Shown here piece after piece: positions 33,692-45,218 of a stretch of 64,000 bases of DNA (the stretch's first letter is position 1; each line of letters opens with the position of its first letter). A model generated the notes under the pieces. That model saw nothing but the letters and a program-made list of their open reading frames with translations, made no database searches and had not been told where the DNA came from. Source of the stretch: Leptidea sinapis (Eukaryota; Arthropoda; Insecta; Lepidoptera; Pieridae); NCBI RefSeq assembly GCF_905404315.1, contig NC_066312.1, positions 17,657,001 to 17,721,000 on the forward strand, read 5' to 3'. Position numbers and translations under genes: made by a program.

Positions 33692-33994
33692 TCTTATATC
33701 TTATATAATCTGAATCTAGGAAACGGCTCCAACGATTTTGATAAAATTTAGTATACAGGGGATCTCGGGCGCGACAATTCGATCTAACTAGGTTTCAATT
33801 TAAAAAAATGTAGTTCTATCCGTGTTTTAATGAGAAATAGCTTCAATAACATTAGCTTATTAACATAATAGCTCAGATGCGACATTGGGTGATGCGGATA
33901 GCATAACCCCAGTTTGAATCCAGATATCCTATTAGTTTTTTTTTGTTCAAGTTTTGTACATTCTTAAAAATCCGAGCAAGGCTCGGTATTCTGG
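33692..33994 (+). repeat. Dispersed repeat with Helitron-like 3' hairpin
   Basis: CTAGGAAACGGCTCCAACGA and ACAGGGGATCTCGGGCGCGA mark what I recall as a widespread lepidopteran repeat. A perfect 6-bp hairpin CCGAGC-AAG-GCTCGG (33972-33986) stands 4 nt before CTGG, which fits the Helitron CTRR end loosely. A tRNA-like patch (ATAGCTCAGATG ... AGTTTGAATCC, about 33868-33930) lies inside. Ends are approximate. Confidence 0.45.
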
Positions 33995-35009
33995 ATATTA
34001 TGTTTATAATTGAGCACAATGTTCGCATAATACCTTTATTTATTTACAGTGTTTGTGGATCGATGCATAGTGAGCTCATTAGCTCGTGTAAGTCGTTAAG
34101 TATTTAACGTTTGAGTATTTTTGTTGAATCACTTTACTGTATATATATATGTGTATACTGTAATTAAAATATTTTGTACAACGATGAAGGTGTAAATTGA
34201 TTTAAAACAGTTACATATAACTTTTTCTCATAAAAGCTAAACTTTTTTCGAAGTTGTGGTACATGCTAATAATATATATTTTTTCATATTCATTAGTTTC
34301 ATTTCTTTGACCTAAATGAATAAAGTGATTGTGTTTTGATTTGACTGGATTTGAAAATCCAACTAATTAAATTTTATAAATCGATATGTATATACATCTG
34401 CTTATATTTTATACACAATAATAATTCATTTTCACGTAAAACGGCGCATAATAACAAAAAAATGTTATAACAATATTAATACGTTGATAAAAATAATTTC
34501 TTACAAAAAAATACTTTAATAGTAAAAATATTTCTGAACGCAAATAATATGCCTGCGAGCTATTCTCTTATTTTTACTTTTGACGTGCATTCTAACATTT
34601 TACAGGAATTATTTGTACCTAATTAATACACGTTTTTTAATTAATCTCAATATAACTTAAAATGAAATTACTTTGTAATCTAGTGATTATAAGAAATTGT
34701 TTCAAACTCTTGTTCTGTGCCATGGTACAGTTTCGAGAGCATAACCTGGTTTTTCACAAAAAAAAATATCAATCATCTCTTTCTCACATTTACGATTTGA
34801 TGTATCTATTCTTACACGCGGGAAAACTTGCCAGGTAGTACTGAAACACCAGTATAAGAATACTAATGTTTCATAAATGATATACCTGTTATCTATTGAT
34901 ATATCTATTTTCATCTACTAACTTATCTATAGGTGACATAAAGAATTATAAAGTTTTTGTGTGAAAGCTTTAAATGTAACAGTGTATGTTGTGAGTGCTT
35001 CACTCGATG
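33995..35009. other. AT-rich DNA upstream of the CpG-rich exon
   Basis: No ORF or repeat recognised. It may contain distal promoter sequence of the gene starting at 35.4 kb. A 70-codon minus-strand ORF (34702-34914) has no motif. Confidence 0.45.
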
Positions 35010-35414
35010 ACGTATGAGTGTACGCTACAGCGTAGGCCCGGTGCCGCGGCGCGTGTCGAGTCTCCACAGGTTGGCGCGGCGTTCGTGCAACGCTTCGCAT
35101 TCGGTAGAAGGCTCACTCGGCGCGTGTCGCTCCAACTTGGCGGCGGACAAAGTTTGTGAGTCTCAGTGTTCCAGCGTTTCGCCGCCTGACCGCGACGCCC
35201 CTGCCGCCCGCACGGATCGAAGAGCAGCGCGCGCACCACCCCTCGTCCAATATATACCGCACGCCGCATACACGAACCTCACAACGCAAGAGGAACGCGT
35301 GCGAACGCCCACAAAGCCGCTCGTCCGGGGCGCCGCTCTTTCTCTTTCTCTCTTTTTCTCTGTTCGTCTGTTTCTCGCTGATGCGGTCGCGCTGAGGCCG
35401 ATGCGGGCGCCGCC
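35010..35414 (+). promoter_or_regulatory. CpG-rich promoter/5' UTR region
   Basis: From about 35010 the sequence changes sharply from AT-rich to GC- and CpG-rich and stays so until the splice donor at 35590. Possible core elements are an arthropod initiator-like TCAGT at 35163-35167 and CCAATATATAC at about 35247. A pyrimidine run (TCTTTCTCTTTCTCTC) follows at about 35338-35365. Two upstream ATGs (35379 and 35401) are out of frame with the main start and could form short upstream ORFs. Several overlapping long ORFs on both strands here are by-products of the high GC. Confidence 0.6.
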
Positions 35415-35589
35415 ATGCCGCGCTGCCTCATGGCTAAGAAGTGGAAGGTGGCTCCGGCGGGGGAGCTGCTTGACGACTCCGATGAGGAGATCGACGTGGT
35501 CGGCGAGGGGCGCGGCCGCAGCCCCGCGCCCGCTGCCACCGCCCCTGGGCCCTCGCCCCGCGATCCAGAACCGACGCTTCTCTACAACG
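35415..35589 (+). CDS. First coding exon of a SNAG-domain-like transcription factor
   Basis: The ATG at 35415 lies in a strong Kozak context (GCCGCCATGC). The exon codes 58 residues plus one base. MPRCLMAKKWK at residues 1-11 resembles the SNAG repressor motif (consensus MPRSFLVKK) at the extreme N-terminus of C2H2 zinc-finger repressors such as the Snail, Gfi and Insm families. An acidic patch (LLDDSDEEID, residues 18-27) and a P/A-rich segment follow. CTACAACG/GTGAGC at 35589/35590 fits a 5' splice site in phase 1. In known relatives SNAG recruits LSD1/CoREST-type corepressors in the nucleus. No zinc-finger exon is visible to 64000, so I do not name the gene. Confidence 0.6.
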
Positions 35590-37130
35590 GTGAGCACTTG
35601 TTACTCATATTTACTCTCTCACTTATCTCACTCCCACTGTCAACTTGTTGGACCCGACGATCAACTGGCGGTACCTGCAGCAGAACATCGCGTTGGCTGA
35701 TTCAACTTATAACTACATGATTACAAACTGTACACAAACATTTATCTTGGGCTCAATACAATGTAAGTCATTGACATCTAGGTTTAGACATCTCTGATGA
35801 CATGTGCAAAAGTAAGTATGGTATTGAATGCTTTCTTAGCTTAGCGACTGCCTCGTTCATTTGCGAATTTTATCCCTTTCATCACGGATACTTTGCTAAG
35901 CGCATGCGAGATCATCTTTTCTTTATTGAAGACGACTATCACACATAGATCGACTTGGGAAATTCTTCATTTCTTATGCCAATCAAAGATATCTCAAACT
36001 AAAAGTCAAAGACTATATAATATTATACAACTAACCCATAATGTTTTAAGCAGCGTGATTCATAATAGAAAAGAAGTCAGAGAAATAGAAATCTTTTATA
36101 AATAGGCTAAGGATTTTATTATTTACCCGGGTATTGAATGAGTTTGAGCCGTCACTATAGAATAGGTAGCACAATCGCAATCGGGTAAAGTCGGCTCGAT
36201 TCGACTAACGAATTTGAACTTCTGTCATGTCATTTAAGGACACAAAGTTTTATTCTTAATATATCTTAATCCACAGTACATATTTCATATCAACTATAGG
36301 TGTCATTTGTTCACTATTGATAATAAATTGCTTTTTACGCGATAGCAAGATGACACATTTTTTTTGTAATTGGTGATTGATGCTGATTCCTCATTCAAGA
36401 TATTCACAGATGAAACAGTAAAAATTTACTATATTCGCTCAGCAGAGTTTAAACTTTTATAATAACTTATGTGAATAGTCCGTAAAATACATTGAAACAC
36501 ATACAAATACACAATAGTAGGCTCACTTACTCGAAATAAATTACACGATGTATGATACAAAAAAGACCAATCAGCTTCAGAAATGAAATCATAAAAAAAC
36601 CAACCTGCTCCGTAGGGAAGTCCTCGGTACCAATCACAGGATTATAACAAATTGAGACAATCGCATCATACTAAAGTGACACAATACCACTATTTTGTCA
36701 TTTTAGTTTAAACGGGTAAATGATGTCTCCTTTTTTAAGCAGCAAGCATTCGTTATTATTTAAAAAAAAATGACAGTTGTAGAGACTGCCGATCGAAGTG
36801 AAAACTTATAACTTTTAGAATTGAAGTTTCATAACGTTTAAAAACAAATAAGTAATGAAGATTGATTTTTAAATCTTATTATCAATACTATTTTAATGAA
36901 ACACAAATACTATTTCGACAATTCACAGTACATATACAAATATATACACATTCAACTTTTCACTAAATTCACTCAACTTATAAGATATACACAGCACTAA
37001 TGTTGCACAATACGTCATGTATAGCTGTATAGCTACTGATATACTGCTTATAAGCATTTCCGTGACAAAAAGTCACGAGATTTCACCGATCCAAAAAGTG
37101 TCCAACTAGTTAGTCTGGCCATTAATACTG
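35590..37130 (+). other. Start of putative first intron
   Basis: Begins with the donor GTGAGC and is AT-rich beyond about 35720. No exon-like ORF or recognised repeat. If the exon call is right, everything to the right is probably intronic or downstream. Confidence 0.45.
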
Positions 37131-37189
37131 TTACAATTAAAAATAAACAAAATATTGCATTTGAATTTGGCATCTGTTATTTTTATATG

Positions 37190-37905
37190 ATTGTTCATTG
37201 AGTTTACTCATTTTGGCGTCAATACATTGTATAATACTTTGCGATATTGAAATGGCCACTCCATTTTATAAGGTGATAAAGAGAGCTGAATCGCTGTGAT
37301 TGCATTACAATAAGTAGGTATGCAGCCAAAGGCAATTTTTAAAACTCTCCATAGGCTTGGTATTAGTGAAATATTTGTGTATCGGGCTATTAATAGATAC
37401 AATGAGACCTCTTCTGCTTGTGACAGAAAAAGATCTGGCCGTCCACATAGTATTCGTACGAAAAAGGTGGTCAAAGGAGTAAGGTAAAGAATTCGAATAA
37501 ATCCTGTCCGAAAGCAAAGATTTCATCAAGATACCATTTTTGAGAAGGTAGAGAAGCCCCTTAACAACACCATTTACAATAACCAAGAATGGTCTTTCGA
37601 GGAAAACTCGACGCCAGGTCATAAAGCTCTGTCTACGCAGTCTTGGTAGGAAATGAACGTTTCGGACTTCATCAGAGCAGAAGACTGGCCGTCGTCTAGT
37701 CCCGATCTTAATCCACTGGATTGTGATTTATGGTCAGTACGGCTTGCTCTAAACGCCATGATAATTTGGAATCCCTTAAACAAGCCGTACGATTGGCAGT
37801 GAAGAATTTTCCAATGGAATAATGGATAACAGGCTTCAACGTTTAAAAGACTATATGGCAGCCAATGGAGACCACATCGAATAAGCTTTTTATATTTTAA
37901 ATTGC
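37190..37905 (+). pseudogene. Mariner/Tc1-superfamily transposase pseudogene
   Basis: The N-terminal DNA-binding region is readable: KAIFKTLHRLGISEIFVYRA then NRYNETSSACDRKRSGRPHS (about 37325-37450), a helix-turn-helix followed by a GRPR-like AT-hook. After about 37530 the sequence jumps to the C-terminus: TPGHKALSTQSW and DWPSSSPDLNPLDCDLW (about 37600-37730), the region of the last catalytic acid. The catalytic middle is deleted, and frameshifts and stops occur throughout. It would have been a cut-and-paste transposase; this copy is dead. Confidence 0.85.
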
Positions 37906-38990
37906 TTTATATTTATGTATTAAAACTAACACACTGTAAAAGTAATAAATGTTATTTGCAATAGAAACTTCTTTTTCTTTTTATTAGTAATACTAGTATT
38001 TATGGCAAGACTAGATATATTTATTTCACGACTCATACTCTGGGACACATAACAATGACTACACCCTTACACAAGTAGCGCTATAATTATTCTCGCTGTT
38101 ATCGTTCTATCAACCACTTTAGAGACCACTTAATAATACTTATATGACTTAAAAATATCAAGGAAATAGGACAATCCGAATGATTTGATGCGTTAATATG
38201 AACTATAAACGATTCCCGCCACGATTCGAAATTAACTGCAATTATTGTTAAAGTGCGACTTTATCTTAACCCGTACTTCCGGGCTCTCTAAACATTGAAT
38301 GTCGCTTGTTTACGGGGGGATTTAAACTACACTACACTAAACTGTGGAATAAAACACATATTTGATAAAATAATTTACATTTATATGTGCAACAACATTT
38401 ATGTACTTACAGGAATAAAGAAACGCGCTATTTAGGTCAAAAAATGTTTTTCATTACACTATTACGCAGATAGTAAGTACAACTTAGCATTTCAACATTT
38501 GGAGATTTTATTGATCGTTTTTACACTCATATATTATGTGCAGTCAGTATTACAAAACCACACAAACTAAATAAAATTAAAACGCCCTATCTTATTCCTA
38601 AAGTATGCAAATAAGTCCTTTCGTAAGTAAACACGTTAAACTGTAAGTAGTTCACCACAAAACAAGTTACTTGAACAACAACAACTTACACTTGTGTGAA
38701 ACAAGTTACTCTTTAAAATATTGAAATATTTAGAATTATGAAGTTTGGGGTGAGAGTAAAAACCTGATCGACACCACAACCAATACGAACTGCAATGGTT
38801 TTTGCGGCCGGGCGGCACCGATGGTAGACCTGTATGTCAGTCATGTCATGTTACGATTTTTGAACATAAAATGTTTTTTTTCATCCTACTAAAAATATAA
38901 AATAAAATAACTAATCGAGGGTGAATTTTTAGAGTTTCAACAAGATTTGCACAGAGCTGATAATGAAAAATGTAATTCATCTGTGGGACT
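37906..38990. other. Gene-free stretch
   Basis: May contain the mariner 3' terminal repeat within the first 100 bp. Otherwise nothing recognised. Confidence 0.4.
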
Positions 38991-38994
38991 TCTA

Positions 38995-39085
38995 TGCACA
39001 GGATGCCTCAAGCGCAATTGTAGTGCCGCTCAGAATTTTTGGGGTTCACTGATCAGCTGAACGTCCTGCTAGTCTTATCCCTTAC
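38995..39085 (+). repeat. Family E repeat, internally deleted copy
   Basis: ATGCACAGGATGCC (start block), AATTGTAGTGCCGCTCAGAA and GCTGAACGTCCTGCTAGTCT (end block) match the copy at 60375-60690 in the same orientation, with the middle missing. Confidence 0.8.
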
Positions 39086-39904
39086 TGTTTTATTTTTTTT
39101 ATCTCTTTTATTTATTTATTTTTTCTCTTATCCTTACTTATTTTACTTTGAGAGTCACATTTGGGGTGTCGACTCCACATAAAGTGGGATAAGGGCTTAT
39201 AAGGATAATTAAGATTTTTAGTTAGTTTCGATTACCTAAAAAAGCTTTTGCGTGACTGATTTCAGAGAATGTGGGTCTTGCCAAAATCAATTCAAATACA
39301 TATATAAACATCGATTCGAGTCAATAAATGTCAATAGTTCCTAAATTATAATCATTTGCTACACCACCACACTCAAAGAAATTGGTCTTTTATTTCCGTC
39401 ACCGCCATTTACAGGAATATCTTTATAATGTTTTATTTTATTTTAAATTGAATCCCCTGTTCAAAGTTCAAACCATTGATTCCAAAAATTAAGCAAATAA
39501 TTACTATATTATTTTCATTTTGACGCATGAGAAAACCTAGGCGGCAAATGGACATTCCCCTTTGAATTTGAAATAATTTTTTTATTCACCACAACACTTA
39601 AAACAAATTAAAATAGCTTGCTTTTTTGCAAATGAGTTTATCATCGCATATTATTATTAGTTGTTTTAATAATAAAATCATAAATAAATATAAAATTTTC
39701 ACAGCTAAACGCAAATATTGCAACATAAACTAAACAATATAATAAATTAAATCTATTTAGTCTCCAATAAACCTAAAATTGATACATAACATTTCAATAA
39801 CAACATGTTGACGTTATGATCGTGCATCTGAAATTTTTAATAATGTCTGCATATTAAATATTACAGCTTTCATGATATTGCAATAATATGTATATGAGAT
39901 GGCT
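39086..39904. other. Gene-free stretch
   Basis: Very AT-rich; nothing recognised. Confidence 0.5.
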
Positions 39905-41195
39905 CCGGTTATGACAAATATTTTCGATTTCAATTTCAATTTATTGCAATTCCATAAATATAAGAGGACCCAGGCTGTCCGATCACTAATATATTCAGCT
40001 GTGGAGTAGTAGGATTGACGAGAGAACAATTTTTAATATAGGTAAATGTAATGATTAAGAGCAACGATTATAAGAAATTACATCAAAAATCATTCTAAAT
40101 TAAAAAGATATTCAGCTGTGGATTTACGATAGAGCCAATTTTTTTATAAAACATTTAAATTTATTTATAGACAAAGCCTGTACAGTGGCTGGGATAATAA
40201 TAAAAGTGCATTTACCCTTAAAGCTATTATGTATCTTATGAAGCCTACTAGAATTAGTTACAAGCAATGCCTTTCTAGTATTTTAATAATGAAAATCACT
40301 ATTATGAGCAAAAAAGTGACACTTTTTGTGAACGTTTACTAAATGTTAATAAATATACTGACAATGTATAGTATATATATATATACAGTTTGCTTTAATT
40401 TTTTCTTTGAGTGACTGTCTACAACCCAACTGATAGACAACACGAAGAGCTAGCTCTCTTTTGCAGAGCAAACACTATAATATCAATGCCAGCAGCATGA
40501 CCCCACAGCAAAATACTGTACGTCATGGTGCTATGAAAATAACTGAAATACACTAATCTAGTGATAGCAATATTCGTTCATCTTTCTAACGGTATATGCC
40601 GCAGTGCTGAGTCTATCTGCTACTTGGGCAACATATGGACCCCACTGAAGCTTTTTATCTAACGTGATACTCAAAAGACCATATTGTCCACAAGTTCCAA
40701 TCTCCGGTCATTTATAAGTGCGTTGGTTTGTTCTTTCGCTGTGTTTGTTATAATGGACACTTTGTTTTTTTATTGTTTAAGTGCAGATTATTCGTCTCAA
40801 ACCTATGCACTATATTTGAGAAGGCATTGTTTACCTCGTCATCAATATCTGTACGTCCCTTTACTTTTTAAATAAGTGAAGTATCATCAGCAAACAATAA
40901 AATCTCATGGCTATCATCTACCATAAACGGTAAATCGTTAATATATACGAACAAGAAAGGACCGAGAATAGAACCCTGCGGAACACCTATTCCTACAGTT
41001 TTACCCGAAGACCGTTTGCCGTTCACATTGTCTATCTGAACTTCTTCGCTAACATATGATTTTAACAGATTTAGAGCTTTTTTTTACTCCATAATGCTTA
41101 AATATTAGGAGGAAATTTTCATGGTGCACGCAGTCAAATGCTTTGGACAAATCACAAAAAATGCCCTACCACTGTTGTGAAATCATCTAAAGAGA
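39905..41195 (-). mobile_element. Family D LINE reverse transcriptase copy with 3' tail
   Basis: On the minus strand: DLSKAFDCVHHENFLLIFKH (about 41150-41090, motif A), GVPQGSILGPFLF (about 40990-40950) and ILLFADDTSLI (about 40905-40870, motif C). Later come LDKKLQWGPYVAQVADRLS (about 40670-40610), a decayed C-terminus and ATTCAGCTGTGGAGTAGTAG. The 3' tail has CCTGGGTCCTCTTATATTTA and an AATTGAAATTGAAAT short repeat near 39930. At least three stops or frameshifts interrupt it. The 5' end stops near 41195, so the endonuclease is missing. A partial duplication of the last coding segment occurs within 39990-40150 (ATTCAGCTGTGGA twice). Confidence 0.9.
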
Positions 41196-42239
41196 CGTCT
41201 TATCTTGACCACAGATGGTCGTGAGTGCGCGATGTATGCCACGTTACTACTACCCGGTCACATTACCTCTAGTCCTCGATGACGTCACCTTGTTACGGTG
41301 TGCAAAACAAGCATCTTTTATCAACAAATAAACAACTATTTATTTTTTCAGTTTTATCGATTGATGTAAAGGTGTTGTGTTGTGATGCTGATTATTATTT
41401 CTATAATTATAAAAAATCAAGGAAGGAATCTGGGTTAAGTAATAAAAGTATTAATTTTTCTGGCAGTACTATCATAGCGACACAGAACAAAAAATCTACA
41501 AAATTATTAACAACAAAAGTCAAACTGTGACTATTAAAACATAAAAAATAAAACAGTGATAGCATGAAAATATCACGACATGTACCCAACCGTAATGAAA
41601 CAAACCATACTAACGCAGCAGGATGAGTGCGGGGGGATGAAGAGAGATCAGGAGAGAACTTCACGTCCCAGCGTGGTTCATAGATAATGTGACTGTGTAG
41701 TACTATTATTTAAACTATGGTGGTAACTAAGTCTGATCTTTTCAATCTATTGTCAATAATTAAAATCCAGTACAACACGTGCGCTACACACCTATACCAA
41801 CGTAATTCAATACCAACAAGGTCAATGACATGCGCGACCGTGCTCCTGTTTCATTTGCATTAGTAGTAAATGCTTTATGAATATATTATTTTTTAATGTA
41901 AGCCCGGTGATAGTATGAAAGATTCAAATTCCATTCCATTCTGTTCCATTCCAATTCCATTTATAAAGGGAGGTTTCAAACCCTGAAAACTATGACTAAC
42001 ACCAAATAACAATAACGAAGGGCTCTCCAAATGGAAAATGACTGGCTATAGTCAAAGTAAAAAAATCTCAAATTGGCTTTATTCAGCGCCTTTGAATCTT
42101 TACAACATTTTTCATTTAATTTACTGAATTTATCAAAGGTTCAGTAAAAGAGCCTACGAGAAGAACAAACAATAAAATCAATGGCTACTCTTTGTAACCG
42201 AAAATCGGTATGAATGTACATAATTACACAGGTTACACA
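41196..42239. other. Gene-free stretch
   Basis: Short ORFs only (41279-41530 plus, 41407-41664 minus) with no recognisable motif. A TTCCATTCCATTC-type simple repeat lies near 41932-41965. Confidence 0.45.
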
Positions 42240-42244
42240 GGTCT

Positions 42245-42555
42245 ATTTTAAGGAAAAGGAGTACAAATGAGCGTACGGATCACCTGGTATTAAGTGATAT
42301 CCGCCGTCCACATTCTTTTGCAACACCATAGGAATCACAAGAGCTATTTCAGCCTGTAAGGAAGGTGATGCATTTTTTTTGAAGGGTGCATTCGTATCGT
42401 CCGAAAACATCGCACAAGACACATCCAGATGATGAGGATGATATTCGAATTTATGGTGTGTCGTGCTAAGGTAGAATTCGGCGGCAGGAATCAGTTGAAA
42501 CAGCTCTTCGGAACACTCAAATCCCCATCACAAATGCGGTAGAAGACACACAGTC
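42245..42555 (-). mobile_element. Family A LINE 3' end copy
   Basis: GATCACCTGGTATTAAGTGA, GGAATCACAAGAGC, ATTCGGCGGCAGGAATCAG and TGCGGTAGAAGACACACAG match the last roughly 400 bp of family A in minus orientation. A gap removes the segment around the ...RSFLPRTTKLW... codons. 5'-truncated and old. Confidence 0.85.
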
Positions 42556-43700
42556 GACAGACACATCGTCTTGATAGTATTATTTAGTAGAGGTATGTGT
42601 TTCCCGTAAGTGTTGTGTAAGTATTTTGAAAGAGCACAAAATATACAGGCCGCCTTCATTATTTTACGTTCCCGACACCACTTTATTAAGTCATCACTTT
42701 TTCATGGGTATCATTGCCTTCAAAGGCATATATTTCTTTCTTTCTCTCTTTCTATCTCAAGACAGGCCTTCTTAATCATACACGATTTCCGTATTTTGAG
42801 TTGGCTATTTGGCGAGTGTACAAAATCCGGTTAAATAATTTTCCTATTATAATTTGAACTTTAAAGACGATATGTCCATATATCACATCCAAGTTGAAGG
42901 AAATTCTAAGCAAATATTGTCTGTGAAAATACTCCAAACTATTGGTGCTCCACGAGACGCAACAATTCACATTCGTCACTCAGTGTGGAATTTTTTTATT
43001 ATTATTTGGCTCTCGAGTGGTATATTTTTGTAAGTGATTAGTAGATATGTAGCACCACGAACTATAAACCCATACTTTCTTAGCGTCACTTTTGTGGATT
43101 GCCTCCCACAGTCATTAACATATTAACAATAATTGTAGTACAAATTGTTTGAACATACATTCTGCATCCAATATGTAACTTAATCTTAAAAGTGTTTTTC
43201 AATATTTAATGAAAACAAAAGCATATAAATAAAAATTATCGCACTGTATCGATGATAACCTTTCCAGCTTGAATGCATTGTTTATGTAAATTCGCTCCAT
43301 AAGTATGATTATCGTGAATACGAAGAATAGTTCATGTATTTCAAACTTTAATATCGCGCTGCTCGTAAAGGTTACCTACGTTAAGTTTATATGGAACAGT
43401 GACACTATTACATCCTACGACGCGCTACGTGGATTACGACGTGCTACGCTATTTATATATTCAACCGTACAGCACTGAAATAGTAATTCTTCTATCTTGG
43501 TTATTAGTAGAATTTTTAAGATCTTTATACCTTTAATGTGGTCATAAATAAATATTAAGATATATCACAGGCTATATATAAAAAAATTGTTTAATAACTG
43601 CACGTCAGAATTGAAAACATTTCAACTTCGATTATTTTTTTCAATACTTTGCATATTTACACTACAGTAGAAATATGTAATAGTATGGAAACTAAGCCTA
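42556..43700. other. Gene-free stretch
   Basis: Nothing recognised; ORFs 42610-42834 (plus) and 42776-42979 (minus) overlap each other and have no motif. Confidence 0.45.
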
Positions 43701-43879
43701 GTTGACAAAATATTTAGATTGATAGACAAGATGGCGCATGTTATATTTTCAATCAAATCAATATGGGTATAATTTTCGAGATTTTCCGGAGTGTCTATTC
43801 CAAATATAACATCTATTTTAAGATTTGAGATCCTCTTTTGTCAGTAATGTGTCACACATTTCATGGAATTTATCTATTT

Positions 43880-44640
43880 CATATTATCTCCTTTTATTTT
43901 GAACTTCGTATAATTTATTTATTTTTCTACACTCTAAAAGATCGGATTTTAGTTTTCTTTTCCGTGGCATGTCCGATGAAAGAGATCTGAAAGTTTGACA
44001 AGTGTCACTCGCTGAAAGTACTACATTTTCTTCCGTCTGTGTGTAAATTTCAACCAACTTCGTAGCTTCGGTTAACGTTTGTACATCTTTTTTTTTTGTA
44101 CATCTGGTAGATGAAGACATGGTAATGAATTAGTTTTATTTATTATGTAGCCATTGAGAACGCCTGAAAAAGATAAAATATTCTCTTTGCCATTTTCATG
44201 GGATAAATAATTGGAATTTTTTGTTATGTGATAGAAGTTATATAATTATGGCAATAGATAAACCAATTTTTTGTATTTTAAATAATAACAAATTTGCTCT
44301 TTACTGCTTTGAGAACAGATGAAACACTATCCATATTATCCATATAAATAATCTTGCGCCGCAACCAATCTTGACAACAATTTATATCCCAAATTCTGCT
44401 ACCTTCAAAAAATTGGAAAGGAAATACATGTTGTTACAATGATGATTTTGCATATCAGACCGCTTCGGATAAAATTTGATCCCAAATTAATTGTTAGCCA
44501 CTCATAGACTCTTGAAAAATAGTCAGTTTTGAGCGCCCAATTCGTTCTGTCACATTGGGAGTGCTGGGAACAACATCCATTTATGCTATTATAATTTTGC
44601 GCGGTGACCATCTTTGATTAAAAATATATTACAAGTCCAA
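43880..44640 (-). other. Unrecognised ORF pair, possible transposon coding remnant
   Basis: Two minus-strand ORFs lie at 44405-44611 (68 codons, Cys-rich start CCSQHSQCDRTNW) and 43884-44120 (78 codons). The second has a T/E-rich segment and a basic stretch, DMPRKRKLKSDLLECRKINK. Order and composition (Cys-rich N-terminus, then a charged coiled-coil-like stretch) vaguely recall THAP-type transposon proteins. I cannot identify a catalytic domain. Confidence 0.3.
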
Positions 44641-45177
44641 CGATATCAACATGTCAACAAGAACGCAATGATACATAACGGTAAATGATAACAAGAGACT
44701 TTTACATTGAGGGTATTCGTAAATTCTTTAGTTTGTAATGTTGTTGTTAAGTCTTAGCACGTAAATGCTTTTGTTTCGTAAATAGTTTTAAGTTGTTTTC
44801 TTTTTCTTTTTTATTATACTCTTTATTTTAAATTTAAGTAATATTGTGTATTTTGACGACCCTTCTAAAACTTTAATGAGTTTATGGTTTGTACAAGAAT
44901 AATGATATTGAAAATATAATTTGTTAATAATTAATAAATAAAAATAAATAAATAAATAAATCAATATTGTTGCAATAAATATTTTTCACTGATCTTCTTA
45001 AATAAAAAATCGTGACGTCTGTTTTGCCATCATGTAAACAAAATGCTGATATTATATTTATTACAATATCCCGCTTGTCACCTCTCTTGATCATTATTCC
45101 GGCTGCTTTCTTATAACTTATTGCTTTAATCTCATAGTTGTTGACAGAAGAGGCCTGTATCAATTATTCTGCCCAAT
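44641..45177. other. Gene-free stretch with AAAT-type simple repeat
   Basis: AATAAATAAATAAATAAAT-like units occur at 44933-44960. Confidence 0.5.
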
Positions 45178-45218
45178 GTTCCAATCTCACAATAAGCTGT
45201 GTATTGTGAGATTGGAAC
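45178..45218. repeat. Perfect 17-bp hairpin with 7-nt loop
   Basis: 45178-45194 (GTTCCAATCTCACAATA) is the exact reverse complement of 45202-45218. The loop is AGCTGTG. The size fits a snap-back or miRNA-like stem, but no flanking pairing extends it. Confidence 0.95.

Noticed and set aside
33865..33935. tRNA gene candidate (ATAGCTCAGATG ... AGTTTGAATCC)
   Set aside because: Stems do not close into a cloverleaf and it lies inside a dispersed repeat.
35014..35700. 228-codon plus-strand ORF and 144-codon minus-strand ORF across the CpG-rich region
   Set aside because: They are open because of high GC. Only the frame starting at 35415 has a Kozak start, a known N-terminal motif and a matching splice donor.
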